A DNA stretch of 64,000 nucleotides, taken from contig NZ_BJXA01000038.1 of NCBI RefSeq assembly GCF_007990755.1, forward strand, positions 16,741 through 80,740, in the 5' to 3' direction. The stretch is from Nocardia ninae NBRC 108245. GTDB lineage: Bacteria > Actinomycetota > Actinomycetes > Mycobacteriales > Mycobacteriaceae. The notes under the pieces are model-generated. The model saw nothing but the letters and a program-made list of their open reading frames with translations. It searched no databases and had not been told where the DNA came from. A program made the position numbers and the translations under genes. Each line of letters begins with the position of its first letter. Position 1 is the stretch's first letter. Shown here piece after piece: positions 16,782 to 25,478 of this stretch.

Positions 16782-17441
16782 ATGCTCGCACAGTTCGTAC
16801 TGTTCGACGGATTCGATCCGCTGGACGTGATCGCGCCCTACGAGGTGCTCGGCGCGGGCGGCACGGTCACCGGTGGATCGCTCGAGGTCGAACTGGTCGC
16901 CGCGGAGGGCGCGCGGGAGGTACCCAGCGGCGTAGATCCGGTGTCGTTGCGGGCCACCGGGCGGCTGGATCCGGAACGCGCGGACCTGGTCATCGTGCCC
17001 GGCGCGATGGGCCGGATGCCCACGGACGCGGAGGATCACCGGGACGACAGCGTGCTGACCGTCCTCGTCCGAGCCCTCGGCACCGAACTGTCCGCCCTGC
17101 TGAAGGAAGCCATGGCTCGGCCCGGGCTCACCGTCGCGAGCGTCTGTGGCGGCTCGCTGTTGCTCGGGTTCGCCGGGTTGCTCACCGGTCGTCCAGCGAC
17201 CACACACCCACTAGGCATGACGGCACTGGCGCGAACGGGGGCACGGGTGGTGGACGCCCGCGTCATCGATGACGGTGACCTGATCTGCGGTGCGGGCGTC
17301 ACCTCGGGTCTGGACGTCGGCCTGTATCTGCTGGAACGCGAACTCGGTCCGCAGGTCGCACACGCCGTGGAGCAACTGATCGCCTACGAACGTCGCGGAA
17401 CCGTCTGGCGGAACACGGGTTCCGTACCGGTCGCCGCCTGA
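16782..17441 (+). CDS. DJ-1/PfpI family protein
   Basis: 219 residues of the ThiJ/PfpI fold, related to the amidase-like domain of GATase1 regulators and to isonitrile hydratase. The nucleophile elbow carries Cys in SVCGGSLLLG (about residue 125), preceded by DLVIVPGAMG and followed by GRPATTHPLG. There is no DNA-binding domain. GAGAAGGAGACTTTCG is a good ribosome-binding site for the ATG. The function could be glyoxalase/chaperone-like or isonitrile hydration; the sequence does not decide. It converges with the decarboxylase gene 15 nt away. Confidence 0.8.
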   Translation: MLAQFVLFDGFDPLDVIAPYEVLGAGGTVTGGSLEVELVAAEGAREVPSGVDPVSLRATGRLDPERADLVIVPGAMGRMPTDAEDHRDDSVLTVLVRALGTELSALLKEAMARPGLTVASVCGGSLLLGFAGLLTGRPATTHPLGMTALARTGARVVDARVIDDGDLICGAGVTSGLDVGLYLLERELGPQVAHAVEQLIAYERRGTVWRNTGSVPVAA

Positions 17442-17456
17442 TCCGGCGCCGATCGG

Positions 17457-18917
17457 TCAGCGCGCGACCACGCGGATCGTCTTCAGTTCGGGGTCCGCCG
17501 GATCGGGGACGTTCATTCCCGCGTCGACACCGGAGCGCAAGTACTCGATCACCGCCTGGTCGATCTGTTCGCCGGGCACGATCACCGGTATGCCCGGGGG
17601 GTACGGGGTGACCTGCTCCGCGGCTATCCGACCGGCGGACTCCGCGAACGGCACCGTATCGATCGACGCGAAAAAGGCGTCGCGGGGCAGCATTACGGAC
17701 TCGAGCTGCAACTCCTCTGGCGACGGCAACCGCAGGCGCGGGCCCGGCTGCACCTCGTGTTGCGCACGCCAAGCACCGAGCGCATCGACCAGGGTGTCGA
17801 TCGTCGACTTGTCGTCGGAGATGGACAACGTGGCCTGGATCCGGCGGTGATCGCACAGGCCCATATCGATACGCCGGTGCTCGCGGAGCCAGTCCGCGAC
17901 CTGGTAACCGGTTGCGCCGGTCGCGGATACGTCCATCAGGACCTGCATGCGGTCGAGGTCGTGGGAGGCCTCGACACCGCACAGCGCCTCGTCCATCACC
18001 TCGATGTCCGGGATGGCGGCCAGGTCGGTGCGCGCACGTTCGGCGAGTTGCAGTGCGGTGTCGAGCAATTCGTGGCCCCGCTCGACCATCTGCCTGCGCC
18101 AGCCGTCGATCGCCGAGTACAGCAACACATTCGGGCTCGTCGTCATCAGCAGGTCCGCGCAAGAGCTGAGGTGTTTCGAGTCGATGAGGTCACCCTGGTG
18201 GTGAAACACCGAGCCCTGCTCGAAGCCTGCGCCCATCTTGTGCACGCTGACTACACAGACATCCGCACCGACATCCATCGCCCAGGTCGGCAGGTCGGGG
18301 TGGAAGGGCAGATGCGCGCCCCAGGCTTCGTCGACGATCAGCGGCTTGCCGCGCTCGTGGCACACCTCGGCGATCCCGGCGAGGTCCGCGCAGGTGCCGT
18401 ACGCGCTGGGGCTCACGATCAGCGCACCCGCCGCATCCGGATGCTCGTCCCACGCCTTACGCACCTGTTCCGGCGACGGCGGATGCGAGAAGTGCCGCTC
18501 GGCATCCCATCGCGGCGTTATCCAATGCGGCTGCACGCCGGAGAAGATCAGGCCTGCGACGATCGATTTGTGGCTGTCCCTGGCGACGAGCAAGCCGCCC
18601 TTGCTGCCGCCGGCGACCGACATCATGGCGGCTTTCACCGACAGCGAGCTGCCGCAGGTCGAGAAGAACGCGGTCTCCGCGCCGACGGCGTCGGCCATCA
18701 ATTTTTCAGCATCCTTCAGATACCCGCCACGCGACAGGCGATCATCGACCCCGGGGGTGGCCAGCACGTCGGAGCGGAACGCGTCCGCGCCGAGCGCGTC
18801 GAGAACGCGCTGGTCAGTGCCTCGTCCCTGCCGGTGTCCCGGCGGCGTGAAGCCGTAACGGCCGAGTCGGTGGTACTCGGCGAGTGCGTCTACAAGCGGT
18901 GCCTTCGAGTGATCCAC
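17457..18917 (-). CDS. Orn/Lys/Arg decarboxylase-like PLP enzyme
   Basis: Cytosolic fold-type I PLP enzyme of the basic amino-acid decarboxylase group, about 486 residues. The start of the family is clear (APLVDALAEYH, GFTPPGHRQG), then STCGSSLSVKAA, DEAWGAHLPF (Asp holding the PLP nitrogen) and SVHKMGAGFEQG, whose Lys forms the Schiff base. The C-terminal domain includes TPYPPGIPVIVPGE. It is shorter than the E. coli enzymes and lacks their N-terminal wing domain. I chose the GTG at the start of family similarity; the frame continues to a GTG at 18983. Lysine, arginine or ornithine cannot be distinguished. Confidence 0.85.
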   Translation of the reverse strand: MDHSKAPLVDALAEYHRLGRYGFTPPGHRQGRGTDQRVLDALGADAFRSDVLATPGVDDRLSRGGYLKDAEKLMADAVGAETAFFSTCGSSLSVKAAMMSVAGGSKGGLLVARDSHKSIVAGLIFSGVQPHWITPRWDAERHFSHPPSPEQVRKAWDEHPDAAGALIVSPSAYGTCADLAGIAEVCHERGKPLIVDEAWGAHLPFHPDLPTWAMDVGADVCVVSVHKMGAGFEQGSVFHHQGDLIDSKHLSSCADLLMTTSPNVLLYSAIDGWRRQMVERGHELLDTALQLAERARTDLAAIPDIEVMDEALCGVEASHDLDRMQVLMDVSATGATGYQVADWLREHRRIDMGLCDHRRIQATLSISDDKSTIDTLVDALGAWRAQHEVQPGPRLRLPSPEELQLESVMLPRDAFFASIDTVPFAESAGRIAAEQVTPYPPGIPVIVPGEQIDQAVIEYLRSGVDAGMNVPDPADPELKTIRVVAR

Positions 18918-19030
18918 GATGGTCGAGTACCCACGGCCCAGCACAGCACACTCCGGGCTACGCCCCCGTTTTTCGGTAACCACGAAAGGATGGTCTCGCC
19001 GGATCGGCCGGGACGGACGACGATAGGAAT

Positions 19031-21364
19031 GTGGCAGGACAGTTTGTTCCCGTCCCGGGGTGGTTCGCCTGGGAAAACCAGGATTGCGGCGTCGCGGTCG
19101 CGGATATCGACGGCGACGGAAACACCGATGTCGTGGTGTTCATGGTGGACAACCCGGAGGGCCAGAACGCGGGTTTCTACCGGGTCGGCTCGGGGTTCGC
19201 GGCCGACGGCACGGTGCCCGCGTGGGGGCCGTGGCTGGAGGTGCCGGAGTGGTTCGGCTGGGAGAACCAGGGTGCGGGGATCGCCCTCGCCGATCTCTCC
19301 GGCAACGGGCAGCTGGATTTGGTCATCTTCCTGGTCGACAACCCGCCGGGCCAGAATCAGGGCTACTACCGGATCGGCCGTGACCTGGCCGCCGACGGCA
19401 CGGTGACCGGCGGCTGGACGCCGTGGTTGCCGGTGCCCGACTGGTTCGGCTGGGAAAACCAGGGCGCCGATATCTGCCTCACCGTGCTCGACGGACAACC
19501 GGTGCTGGTCCTGCTCACCGTCGACAACCCGCCGGGTCAGAACAGCGGTCAGTTCCGGCTGGCGAAGGGTCTGGGGGCGGACGGGTCGGTGGCAGAGTGG
19601 ACACCGTGGCTGGCGGTGCCCGACTGGTACGGGTGGGAGAACCAGGGCGCGGGCCTAGCCGTCGCGGATCTGGACGGTGACGGCAGGCCCGAGCTGATCG
19701 TGTTCGCGGTGGACAATCCGGTCGAGGGCAATGTCGGGGTGTACACCATCGGCTGGGGGCTGGACGGTTCCGGCCACGCGGTCGACGGCTGGAGCACGTG
19801 GTCCACGGTGCCCGACTGGGGGTTCACCGAAAACCAAGGTGCCGCAACGGCTTTGCTCACTCACCCGGGTGCGCCGCCGGAGCTGGTCGTCTTCACGATC
19901 GACGCGCTGCCCGGCCAGAACGCGGGTTACCTGCGGGTGGTCGAGCTCGAGACCGACCTGATGCACGCCGCGCATATGGGTGTGTGGCGGATCCTGGATT
20001 TCGGCACCGAGATCAATCCGGTGCACGCCGCGCTGCTGCACACCGGCGACGTGTTGTTCTTCGCGGGCTCGGGCAATGACCCCGATCGCCACCACGCACA
20101 CGACTTCCGCACGCGCGTATGGCATTACCCGAATCCCGGCCTGGACTCGGTGGATACGCCGATCGACCTGTTCTGCGTCGGCCAGGCCATGCTGCCGGAC
20201 GGCCGGCTGCTCGCGGCGGGCGGCACCGAACGCTACGACCCGTTCTACGGCCTGCCCGACGCGCTGATCTTCGACCCCGCCGCGCTGTCCTGGAACCGCA
20301 TGCCGGACATGGCTTTCGGCCGCTGGTACCCCTCGCTCGTCACCATGCCGGACGGCAACGTGGTCTCGGTGTCGGGTCTCGGCGCCGACAACTTCCTCTC
20401 GGTGGTGCCCGAACTCTTCGACACCGCGACCCAGACCTGGTCGCAGCTGCCGGTTCCCGGCCCCATCCCGATGTACGGCCACCTGGTGCTGCTCGCCGAC
20501 GGCCGCCTGTTCTACACCGGCGGCCAGTACGGCGGCAACAACGGTATGCGGCCGTCGATCTGGGATCCGGCGACCGGCGCGACCACCGAGGTACCCGGCC
20601 TCGCCGACCCGGGCTCGCGCAACCAATCCGCCAGCGTGCTGCTGCCACCCGCGCAACAGCAGCGGGTGATGATCCTCGGCGGCGGCGGATTCGATATGCA
20701 TAGTCCCGCACCGGCTTTGGCCGACACACGGATAGTCGACTGCTCCGGCCCCCACCCCAGCTACCAGCCGGGCCCGCCGATGGACCACGCCCGCATGCAT
20801 CTGAGTGCGGTCATCCTGCCGGACCGGACCGTGCTGGCCACGGGCGGCTCGGGCATGGAGGAGATGGCGCACGCCGCGCCGCCGCACGCCGAGATCTTCG
20901 ACCCGGCCACGAACCGCTGGATGCACACCGCGAAGTGCCGCGTCCCCCGGCTCTACCACTCCGTCGCCCTGCTCACCGCGGACGGCAAGGTGATCACCGC
21001 AGGCTCCAATCCGGCCCGCAAGACCGAGGAGCTGCGGATCGAAATGTATTGGCCGCCCTACCTGTTCCAGGGTGACCAGCCCGAGCTCCAGCTCGGCGCC
21101 GAGTCGGCGGCCTACGGTGCGACCGTGACCGCGACCAGCGCCGCGCCGCTGCGGGAGATCAACCTCGCCCGCCCCTGCGCGTGCACCCACTCCTGCGACA
21201 ACGAACAACGCCTGGTCGACCTCGAATTCACCAGCACGGCACCGGATTCGGTGACCATCACACTGCCGGACAATCCCGCACTCGCGCCACCGGGCTGGTA
21301 CCTGATCTTCGCCGTCGACACCGGCGGGGTGCCCTCGCTCGGCCGCTGGCTGCGCCTCGGCTGA
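19031..21364 (+). CDS. Copper-radical (galactose/glyoxal) oxidase homologue with N-terminal WENQG repeats
   Basis: 777 residues in two parts. Residues about 8-300 hold five ~60-residue repeats, each with a W-G-W-E-N-Q-G-A type motif, a DxDGDG-like loop (VADIDGDGNTD, VADLDGDGRPE) and VDNPxGQN, i.e. an FG-GAP/VCBS-like propeller. Residues about 310-680 are a kelch propeller and the end is the DUF1929/immunoglobulin-like domain. All copper and radical-cofactor positions of galactose oxidase can be matched: Cys in LFCVGQ, Tyr in GRWYPSLVTM, Tyr-His in RLYHSVALL, His in CTHSCDNEQ. That predicts an alcohol/aldehyde oxidase making H2O2. No signal peptide follows the GTG start (MAGQFVPVPGW), which is odd for this family. 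Confidence 0.85.
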   Translation: MAGQFVPVPGWFAWENQDCGVAVADIDGDGNTDVVVFMVDNPEGQNAGFYRVGSGFAADGTVPAWGPWLEVPEWFGWENQGAGIALADLSGNGQLDLVIFLVDNPPGQNQGYYRIGRDLAADGTVTGGWTPWLPVPDWFGWENQGADICLTVLDGQPVLVLLTVDNPPGQNSGQFRLAKGLGADGSVAEWTPWLAVPDWYGWENQGAGLAVADLDGDGRPELIVFAVDNPVEGNVGVYTIGWGLDGSGHAVDGWSTWSTVPDWGFTENQGAATALLTHPGAPPELVVFTIDALPGQNAGYLRVVELETDLMHAAHMGVWRILDFGTEINPVHAALLHTGDVLFFAGSGNDPDRHHAHDFRTRVWHYPNPGLDSVDTPIDLFCVGQAMLPDGRLLAAGGTERYDPFYGLPDALIFDPAALSWNRMPDMAFGRWYPSLVTMPDGNVVSVSGLGADNFLSVVPELFDTATQTWSQLPVPGPIPMYGHLVLLADGRLFYTGGQYGGNNGMRPSIWDPATGATTEVPGLADPGSRNQSASVLLPPAQQQRVMILGGGGFDMHSPAPALADTRIVDCSGPHPSYQPGPPMDHARMHLSAVILPDRTVLATGGSGMEEMAHAAPPHAEIFDPATNRWMHTAKCRVPRLYHSVALLTADGKVITAGSNPARKTEELRIEMYWPPYLFQGDQPELQLGAESAAYGATVTATSAAPLREINLARPCACTHSCDNEQRLVDLEFTSTAPDSVTITLPDNPALAPPGWYLIFAVDTGGVPSLGRWLRLG

Positions 21365-21474
21365 CACGCGACTACCCGTTCCAGGGACACGCCGACCGGG
21401 CCGCCCGCTGTGAGGTGGCCCAATGGTGGCGGTGTTTGCGGCGAGTAGCGCCATGGTCGTCGTAAGGTACCGGC

Positions 21475-22482
21475 ATGGTGCCCACCGAGAAGTCCGAGTT
21501 GGTGCAGTCGATCGTCGAGTCGTATCTGCTGGACGGGGCCAGGCAGTACAGCCGCACCGACGTCGCCGGCCAGGCAGGCACCACCACGGCGCTGACCAAG
21601 CGGCTGTGGACCGCTCTCGGCTTCCCGGCCGGGCTGGACGACGACGCCGTCGACTACACCGACGCCGACATCGCGGCCTTGCGCAACTTCCGCGACCTGA
21701 ACGTGCTGGCCTCCGCGGACTCCCGGCAGCAGGCGGCGACCGCGCGCACCCTCGGTCAGGGCATGGCGCGGCTCGCGGAGTGGCAGGTCGACCTGGTGCT
21801 CGCCGAGATCGGCGAGCGCATCGCCGCGGCCGACCCCGGCGCCGATCCCGAGGAAACGGTGCGTACCGCCACCGAGGGCACCATCGCGACCCTCGAACAG
21901 CTCAACACCTACGCCTGGCGCCGCCACCTCGCCGCCGCGCTCTCGCGGTCGCTCGATCCGGGCACCTCCGCCGGGGACACCGTGCGCGAGCTGGCGGTCG
22001 GCTTCGCGGACATGGTCGGCTACACCCGTTTGACCAGGCACCTGCACCCCGACGAGCTCTCGCTGCTGCTGGAGTCGTTCGAGTCCACCACGACCGCCGC
22101 GATCACCGAGAACGGCGGCTGGGTGGTCAAGAACGTCGGCGACGAGGTGATGTTCGCCGCGAACAGCGCGGCCAACGCGGCCCGCATCGCGCTGGCCATC
22201 CAGGAGTCCACCATGATGGTCGGCGGCACCCCGGAGCTGCGCGTCGCGGTGGCCTACGGCGCGGTGCTGCAGCGGTTCGGCGATCTGTACGGCTCGGTCG
22301 TGAACATCGCGTCCCGGCTCACCGGCGTCGCCCGGCCCGGCACGGTGCTCATCGATGACGAGGCCGCCGCGGCGCTGGACGGCGAGCCCGAGTTCCTGAT
22401 CAAGAACCTGCGCAGCGTCCGCGTCCGCGGCTTCAATCGGCTGCGCCCGCACATCCTGCGGCGCAACGAGAAGAACCACTGA
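21475..22482 (+). CDS. Class III adenylate/guanylate cyclase, Rv1264-like
   Basis: 335-residue soluble nucleotide cyclase. The N-terminal ~170 residues are helical and resemble the autoinhibitory (pH-sensing) domain of mycobacterial Rv1264. The catalytic domain starts near ELAVGFADMVGYTRLT (first metal Asp), then KNVGDEVMFAAN (second Asp) and GDLYGSVVNIASRLTGVARPG. It lacks transmembrane segments. ATP to cAMP is the likely reaction; GTP cannot be excluded. A class III phosphodiesterase lies 2.1 kb downstream on the same strand, although not in an operon with it. Confidence 0.85.
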   Translation: MVPTEKSELVQSIVESYLLDGARQYSRTDVAGQAGTTTALTKRLWTALGFPAGLDDDAVDYTDADIAALRNFRDLNVLASADSRQQAATARTLGQGMARLAEWQVDLVLAEIGERIAAADPGADPEETVRTATEGTIATLEQLNTYAWRRHLAAALSRSLDPGTSAGDTVRELAVGFADMVGYTRLTRHLHPDELSLLLESFESTTTAAITENGGWVVKNVGDEVMFAANSAANAARIALAIQESTMMVGGTPELRVAVAYGAVLQRFGDLYGSVVNIASRLTGVARPGTVLIDDEAAAALDGEPEFLIKNLRSVRVRGFNRLRPHILRRNEKNH

Positions 22483-22527
22483 GCACCGCTTCGAGCGCGG
22501 TGCCTGCCGCGACCTAAGCTCGTTCCA

Positions 22528-23298
22528 GTGGAGATGGACTGGTCCGAGCTGCGCGCGCGATTCCTCGTCGAAGAAGACGCGGCGATCCTGGCTTTGCACA
22601 AGCCCGCGGGCATCTCCGTCACCGGCGAGCGGCACGACACCGACCTCGTCGAGATGGCCGCGGCGGCGGGCGAAACGCTCTATCCGGTGCACCGCATCGA
22701 CAAGGTGACCTCCGGACTGGTGCTGCTGGCCAAGGAACTCGGCGCGCACGGCCAGTTGACCCGGCAGTTCAACAAGCAGACCGCCCAGAAGGCCTACCTC
22801 GCCATCGTGGCGCCGGGCGAGCTGCCCGACACCGGGACGATCGACCTGCCGTTGAGCGTCGGACGCAAGAACCGGGTCCGCATCGCAGCGCCGCGGGAGA
22901 GCATTCGCCGCGACGCGGACCGCTGGTTCGTCGCCGACGCCGATCTGCTTAATACCAAGAACTATCCGTCGCGCACCGAGTTCGCCACGGTGCTGCGCCG
23001 GGACGACCACGCAGTGCTCGTGCTGCGCCCGATCACGGGTCGCCGCCACCAGATTCGGGTGCAGCTGGCGTGGATCGGCCACCCCATCGTCGGCGACCCG
23101 CTGTTCGACAAGTCGGGCGCACACGAGCGGACCTACCTGCATTCGTGGCGGCTCGGCCTGACGGCGGACTGGCGTACCCCGCCGGAACTCGCGCTGGCGG
23201 CGACACCCGACGCGGACTTCTGGCGGCCGATCCAGGCCGAGTCGAACGAACCCGCCGACCTGCTACGCCGCGCGGGCGAGTTGCTGCGCGGCGCTTAG
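22528..23298 (+). CDS. RluA-family pseudouridine synthase
   Basis: 256 residues. The catalytic Asp lies in HRIDKVTSGLVLLAKE (about residues 58-73), and the family segments HKPAGI, GRRHQIRVQLAWIGHPIVGDPLF follow. It isomerises uridine in rRNA or tRNA; the site cannot be predicted. No S4 RNA-binding domain precedes the catalytic domain. The start is GTG, 45 nt after the cyclase stop, so co-transcription with the cyclase is likely. Convergent with the next gene, 1 nt apart. Confidence 0.85.
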   Translation: MEMDWSELRARFLVEEDAAILALHKPAGISVTGERHDTDLVEMAAAAGETLYPVHRIDKVTSGLVLLAKELGAHGQLTRQFNKQTAQKAYLAIVAPGELPDTGTIDLPLSVGRKNRVRIAAPRESIRRDADRWFVADADLLNTKNYPSRTEFATVLRRDDHAVLVLRPITGRRHQIRVQLAWIGHPIVGDPLFDKSGAHERTYLHSWRLGLTADWRTPPELALAATPDADFWRPIQAESNEPADLLRRAGELLRGA

Positions 23299-23299
23299 G

Positions 23300-23944
23300 T
23301 CAGTGCGGCCATTCCGGCGACCGACCGAGCATCGCGACGATCCGGTCCAGCCGATCCGCACTCGATGACGGCACCACCGGGCCGAATGCGGCACCGGGCG
23401 CCAGCCGGATCTCGCCGCCGGGAACCGCCTCGGCCACCGGGCACGCGGCATCGAGCAGTTCGTCGTCGAACTGCACCGGCAACCCCAAAGCCTTTGCCAC
23501 ATCCCAGGAATGCACGACGTAGTCGATGAAGTGGAAACTCACCGCCTGAGCTCCGGAGAACTCGAAGTCGGTACTGAACTCCACCAGCGGAACCTTCCGG
23601 TCGAGCACGCCGGGTTCGGCGAACGCCGCGATGACATGCTCGGCGGCGGTGCGATAGCTCGTCACCGGATCCGCACCGAGCGGACGTAGCTTCCACTGGA
23701 CCGGATCGGCGTCGCCACGGGATGCGGCGGCGAATCCGTAGTGCTGGGCGATCATGTGCGTCAACAGGCCGTGCAACGTCCAATCGGCGCACGGCGTCGG
23801 CTTGTCCAGGTCCGCACTCGTCAGTTGCTCGACCAGGTCGATGCTCGTCCGCACCGCCCGCTCGTTCAACGCGATGAGATCGACGGTGCTCATCAGCGCG
23901 TCGAGGGTGCGCAGTTCCGCGCTGGTATCCGAATCGGTCGCCAT
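23300..23944 (-). CDS. DinB-like/maleylpyruvate-isomerase-type metal-binding protein (TIGR03086-like)
   Basis: 214 residues with the N-terminal domain of the mycothiol-dependent maleylpyruvate isomerase / DinB superfamily. It has TPCADWTLHGLLTHMIAQH with one metal His, and FIDYVVHSWDVAKALG with another, the usual metal triad spread over a four-helix bundle. Such proteins often use mycothiol, which fits an actinobacterium, but the substrate is unknown. It is divergent from a MarR regulator with a strikingly A/T-rich 87-nt control region, so MarR-controlled expression is plausible. Confidence 0.75.
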   Translation of the reverse strand: MATDSDTSAELRTLDALMSTVDLIALNERAVRTSIDLVEQLTSADLDKPTPCADWTLHGLLTHMIAQHYGFAAASRGDADPVQWKLRPLGADPVTSYRTAAEHVIAAFAEPGVLDRKVPLVEFSTDFEFSGAQAVSFHFIDYVVHSWDVAKALGLPVQFDDELLDAACPVAEAVPGGEIRLAPGAAFGPVVPSSSADRLDRIVAMLGRSPEWPH

Positions 23945-23972
23945 CTATGGCTGCTCTCTACTAGTCCAAATA

Positions 23973-23999
23973 ATAAGTACGCGCCTATCGTATGCTTAT
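23973..23999. promoter_or_regulatory. Imperfect inverted repeat in A/T-rich divergent promoter region (candidate MarR operator)
   Basis: ATAAGTA and TGCTTAT (6 of 7 complementary) are 13 nt apart in the A/T-rich gap between the TIGR03086-like gene and marR; a direct repeat ATGCTTATGCTTAT overlaps the right arm. MarR proteins commonly bind such sites between divergent genes. Confidence 0.35.
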
Positions 24000-24031
24000 G
24001 CTTATCATCTGCCAAGCAGTATTTTCTACCC

Positions 24032-24469
24032 ATGTCGCACGCTCATCGTCCCGATCTCGCCGCGATGATGGCCCCACTCATGCGGGCGCTCATGGCGGCG
24101 GAACTGCCTGTGCTCGAACGACATGAACTGTCCATGTGGGGCTACGCGGTGCTGCTCGGGCTCGGCAAGGAGCCCGTGTACACCCAGGCCGCGCTGGCCA
24201 AGTCGATCAACGCCGACAAGACCCGCATCATCCCGGTGCTCGACGAACTGCAAAAGGGCGGGTTGATCCGGCGTGAACCCGATCCGGCGGACCGGCGCGT
24301 CAATCTCGTGTCGATCACTCCGGCCGGGCGCAGTCTGCGCGACCGGGTCCAGACCGAGATCCAGGAGGTGGAGAATCGCCTGCTATCGGAGTTACCCGCC
24401 GCGGATCGGCGCGTCTTCCTGCGCTCGCTACAGACCTTGGCGACGCACGTCGAAGAGCAGTCATCGTGA
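24032..24469 (+). CDS. MarR-family transcriptional regulator
   Basis: 145 residues. Winged helix-turn-helix with YTQAALAKSINADKTRIIPV and wing GGLIRREPDPADRRVNLVSIT, and flanking dimerisation helices. MarR proteins repress neighbouring genes until a phenolic or oxidant ligand binds. The divergent gene is the metal-binding TIGR03086-like protein. The ATG at 24032 begins the natural helix 1; a longer frame starting at 23741 crosses the divergent gene and is rejected. Confidence 0.88.
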   Translation: MSHAHRPDLAAMMAPLMRALMAAELPVLERHELSMWGYAVLLGLGKEPVYTQAALAKSINADKTRIIPVLDELQKGGLIRREPDPADRRVNLVSITPAGRSLRDRVQTEIQEVENRLLSELPAADRRVFLRSLQTLATHVEEQSS

Positions 24470-24621
24470 GCGCAAACACAGACCACCGCGCAGGTTTCCG
24501 CTGGTGGTGAGCCTCATGGCGACGCGTAACACGCAGGTCAACTAGCCTTATTACGTGCCGCGCACGGGAGGCGGGCACACTCTGACGCAACGGAGCGATC
24601 CCCCAGAGAAAGCGAACGCCG

Positions 24622-25401
24622 ATGATCCTGGTGGCTCAGGTCAGCGACACACATTTCGATCTCGGCGCCCGCAACGCCGAACGGGCCGAGCAGGTCATGG
24701 CCTTTCTGAGCGGCCTGCGCCGCAGGCCGGACGCGATCCTGGTGACCGGCGACATCACCGACGGGGGCAAGCCCGACCAGTACGCCCAGGCCAGACTCGC
24801 ATTCGACATCGACATCCCGGTGTACGCCATCCCCGGTAACCACGACGATCGCTCCGCCTTTCGCGGCACGCTGCTCGGCGAACCGGCCTCGACCGCGCCG
24901 ATCAACCACGCGCACCGGATCGGGGATCTGACCGTCGCACTGCTGGATTCGAGCATTCCGGGTGAGCCGAGCGGCCGGCTCGCCGACGAGACCTACACCT
25001 GGCTGCACGACGTGCTCGCGACCGCCCCGGCCGACAAACCGGTGCTGCTCGCCCTGCATCACCCGCCCGCTTACCTGTTCAGCCCGATCGTCGACGAGAT
25101 CTCGCTCCAGGAGCCGGAGAAGTTCGCCGAACTGGTCGCCGGTGACAAGCGCATCGTCGCGGTGCTCACCGGGCACGCACACTCCGCGGCGACAACGACA
25201 TTCGCGGGGCGTCCGCTGCTGGTGGCGCCGAGTACCGCGTCGGTGCTCGGTGGCATCTGGGAACTGGACCTGCCCGACCACGTGATGGACTACGCGCCCG
25301 ACCCCGCCGTCGCGCTGCACATGATCGATGAAAAGCACAGTCTGACAACGCATTTCCGCAGCATCCCAATGGGCGGCTGGCTCGGTGTCGCGCCGAACTG
25401 A
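24622..25401 (+). CDS. Class III cyclic-nucleotide phosphodiesterase (Rv0805/CpdA-like)
   Basis: 259-residue calcineurin-type metallophosphoesterase. All metal motifs are visible: QVSDTHFD (DxH), VTGDITDGG (GD), IPGNHDDR (GNHD), ALHHPP (His) and LTGHAHSAATTTF (GHxH). This pattern is that of class III cAMP phosphodiesterases such as Rv0805, hydrolysing 2',3'- and 3',5'-cyclic nucleotides. With the cyclase at 21.5 kb it would set local cAMP. The ATG follows GAGAAAGCG. The end is preceded by a conserved fluctuation (SIPMGGWLG) found in relatives. Confidence 0.85.
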   Translation: MILVAQVSDTHFDLGARNAERAEQVMAFLSGLRRRPDAILVTGDITDGGKPDQYAQARLAFDIDIPVYAIPGNHDDRSAFRGTLLGEPASTAPINHAHRIGDLTVALLDSSIPGEPSGRLADETYTWLHDVLATAPADKPVLLALHHPPAYLFSPIVDEISLQEPEKFAELVAGDKRIVAVLTGHAHSAATTTFAGRPLLVAPSTASVLGGIWELDLPDHVMDYAPDPAVALHMIDEKHSLTTHFRSIPMGGWLGVAPN

Positions 25402-25478
25402 GGCGGGCGCGGCCGTTTAGCCGCCCGGGGTCCGGGCAGTCGAGGGATGACAGTTCCCCTCGATTCGAAGGAACTCCG

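Noticed and set aside
17299-18162. Frame opposite the PfpI and decarboxylase genes
   Set aside because: Arg-rich shadow translation spanning two real genes.
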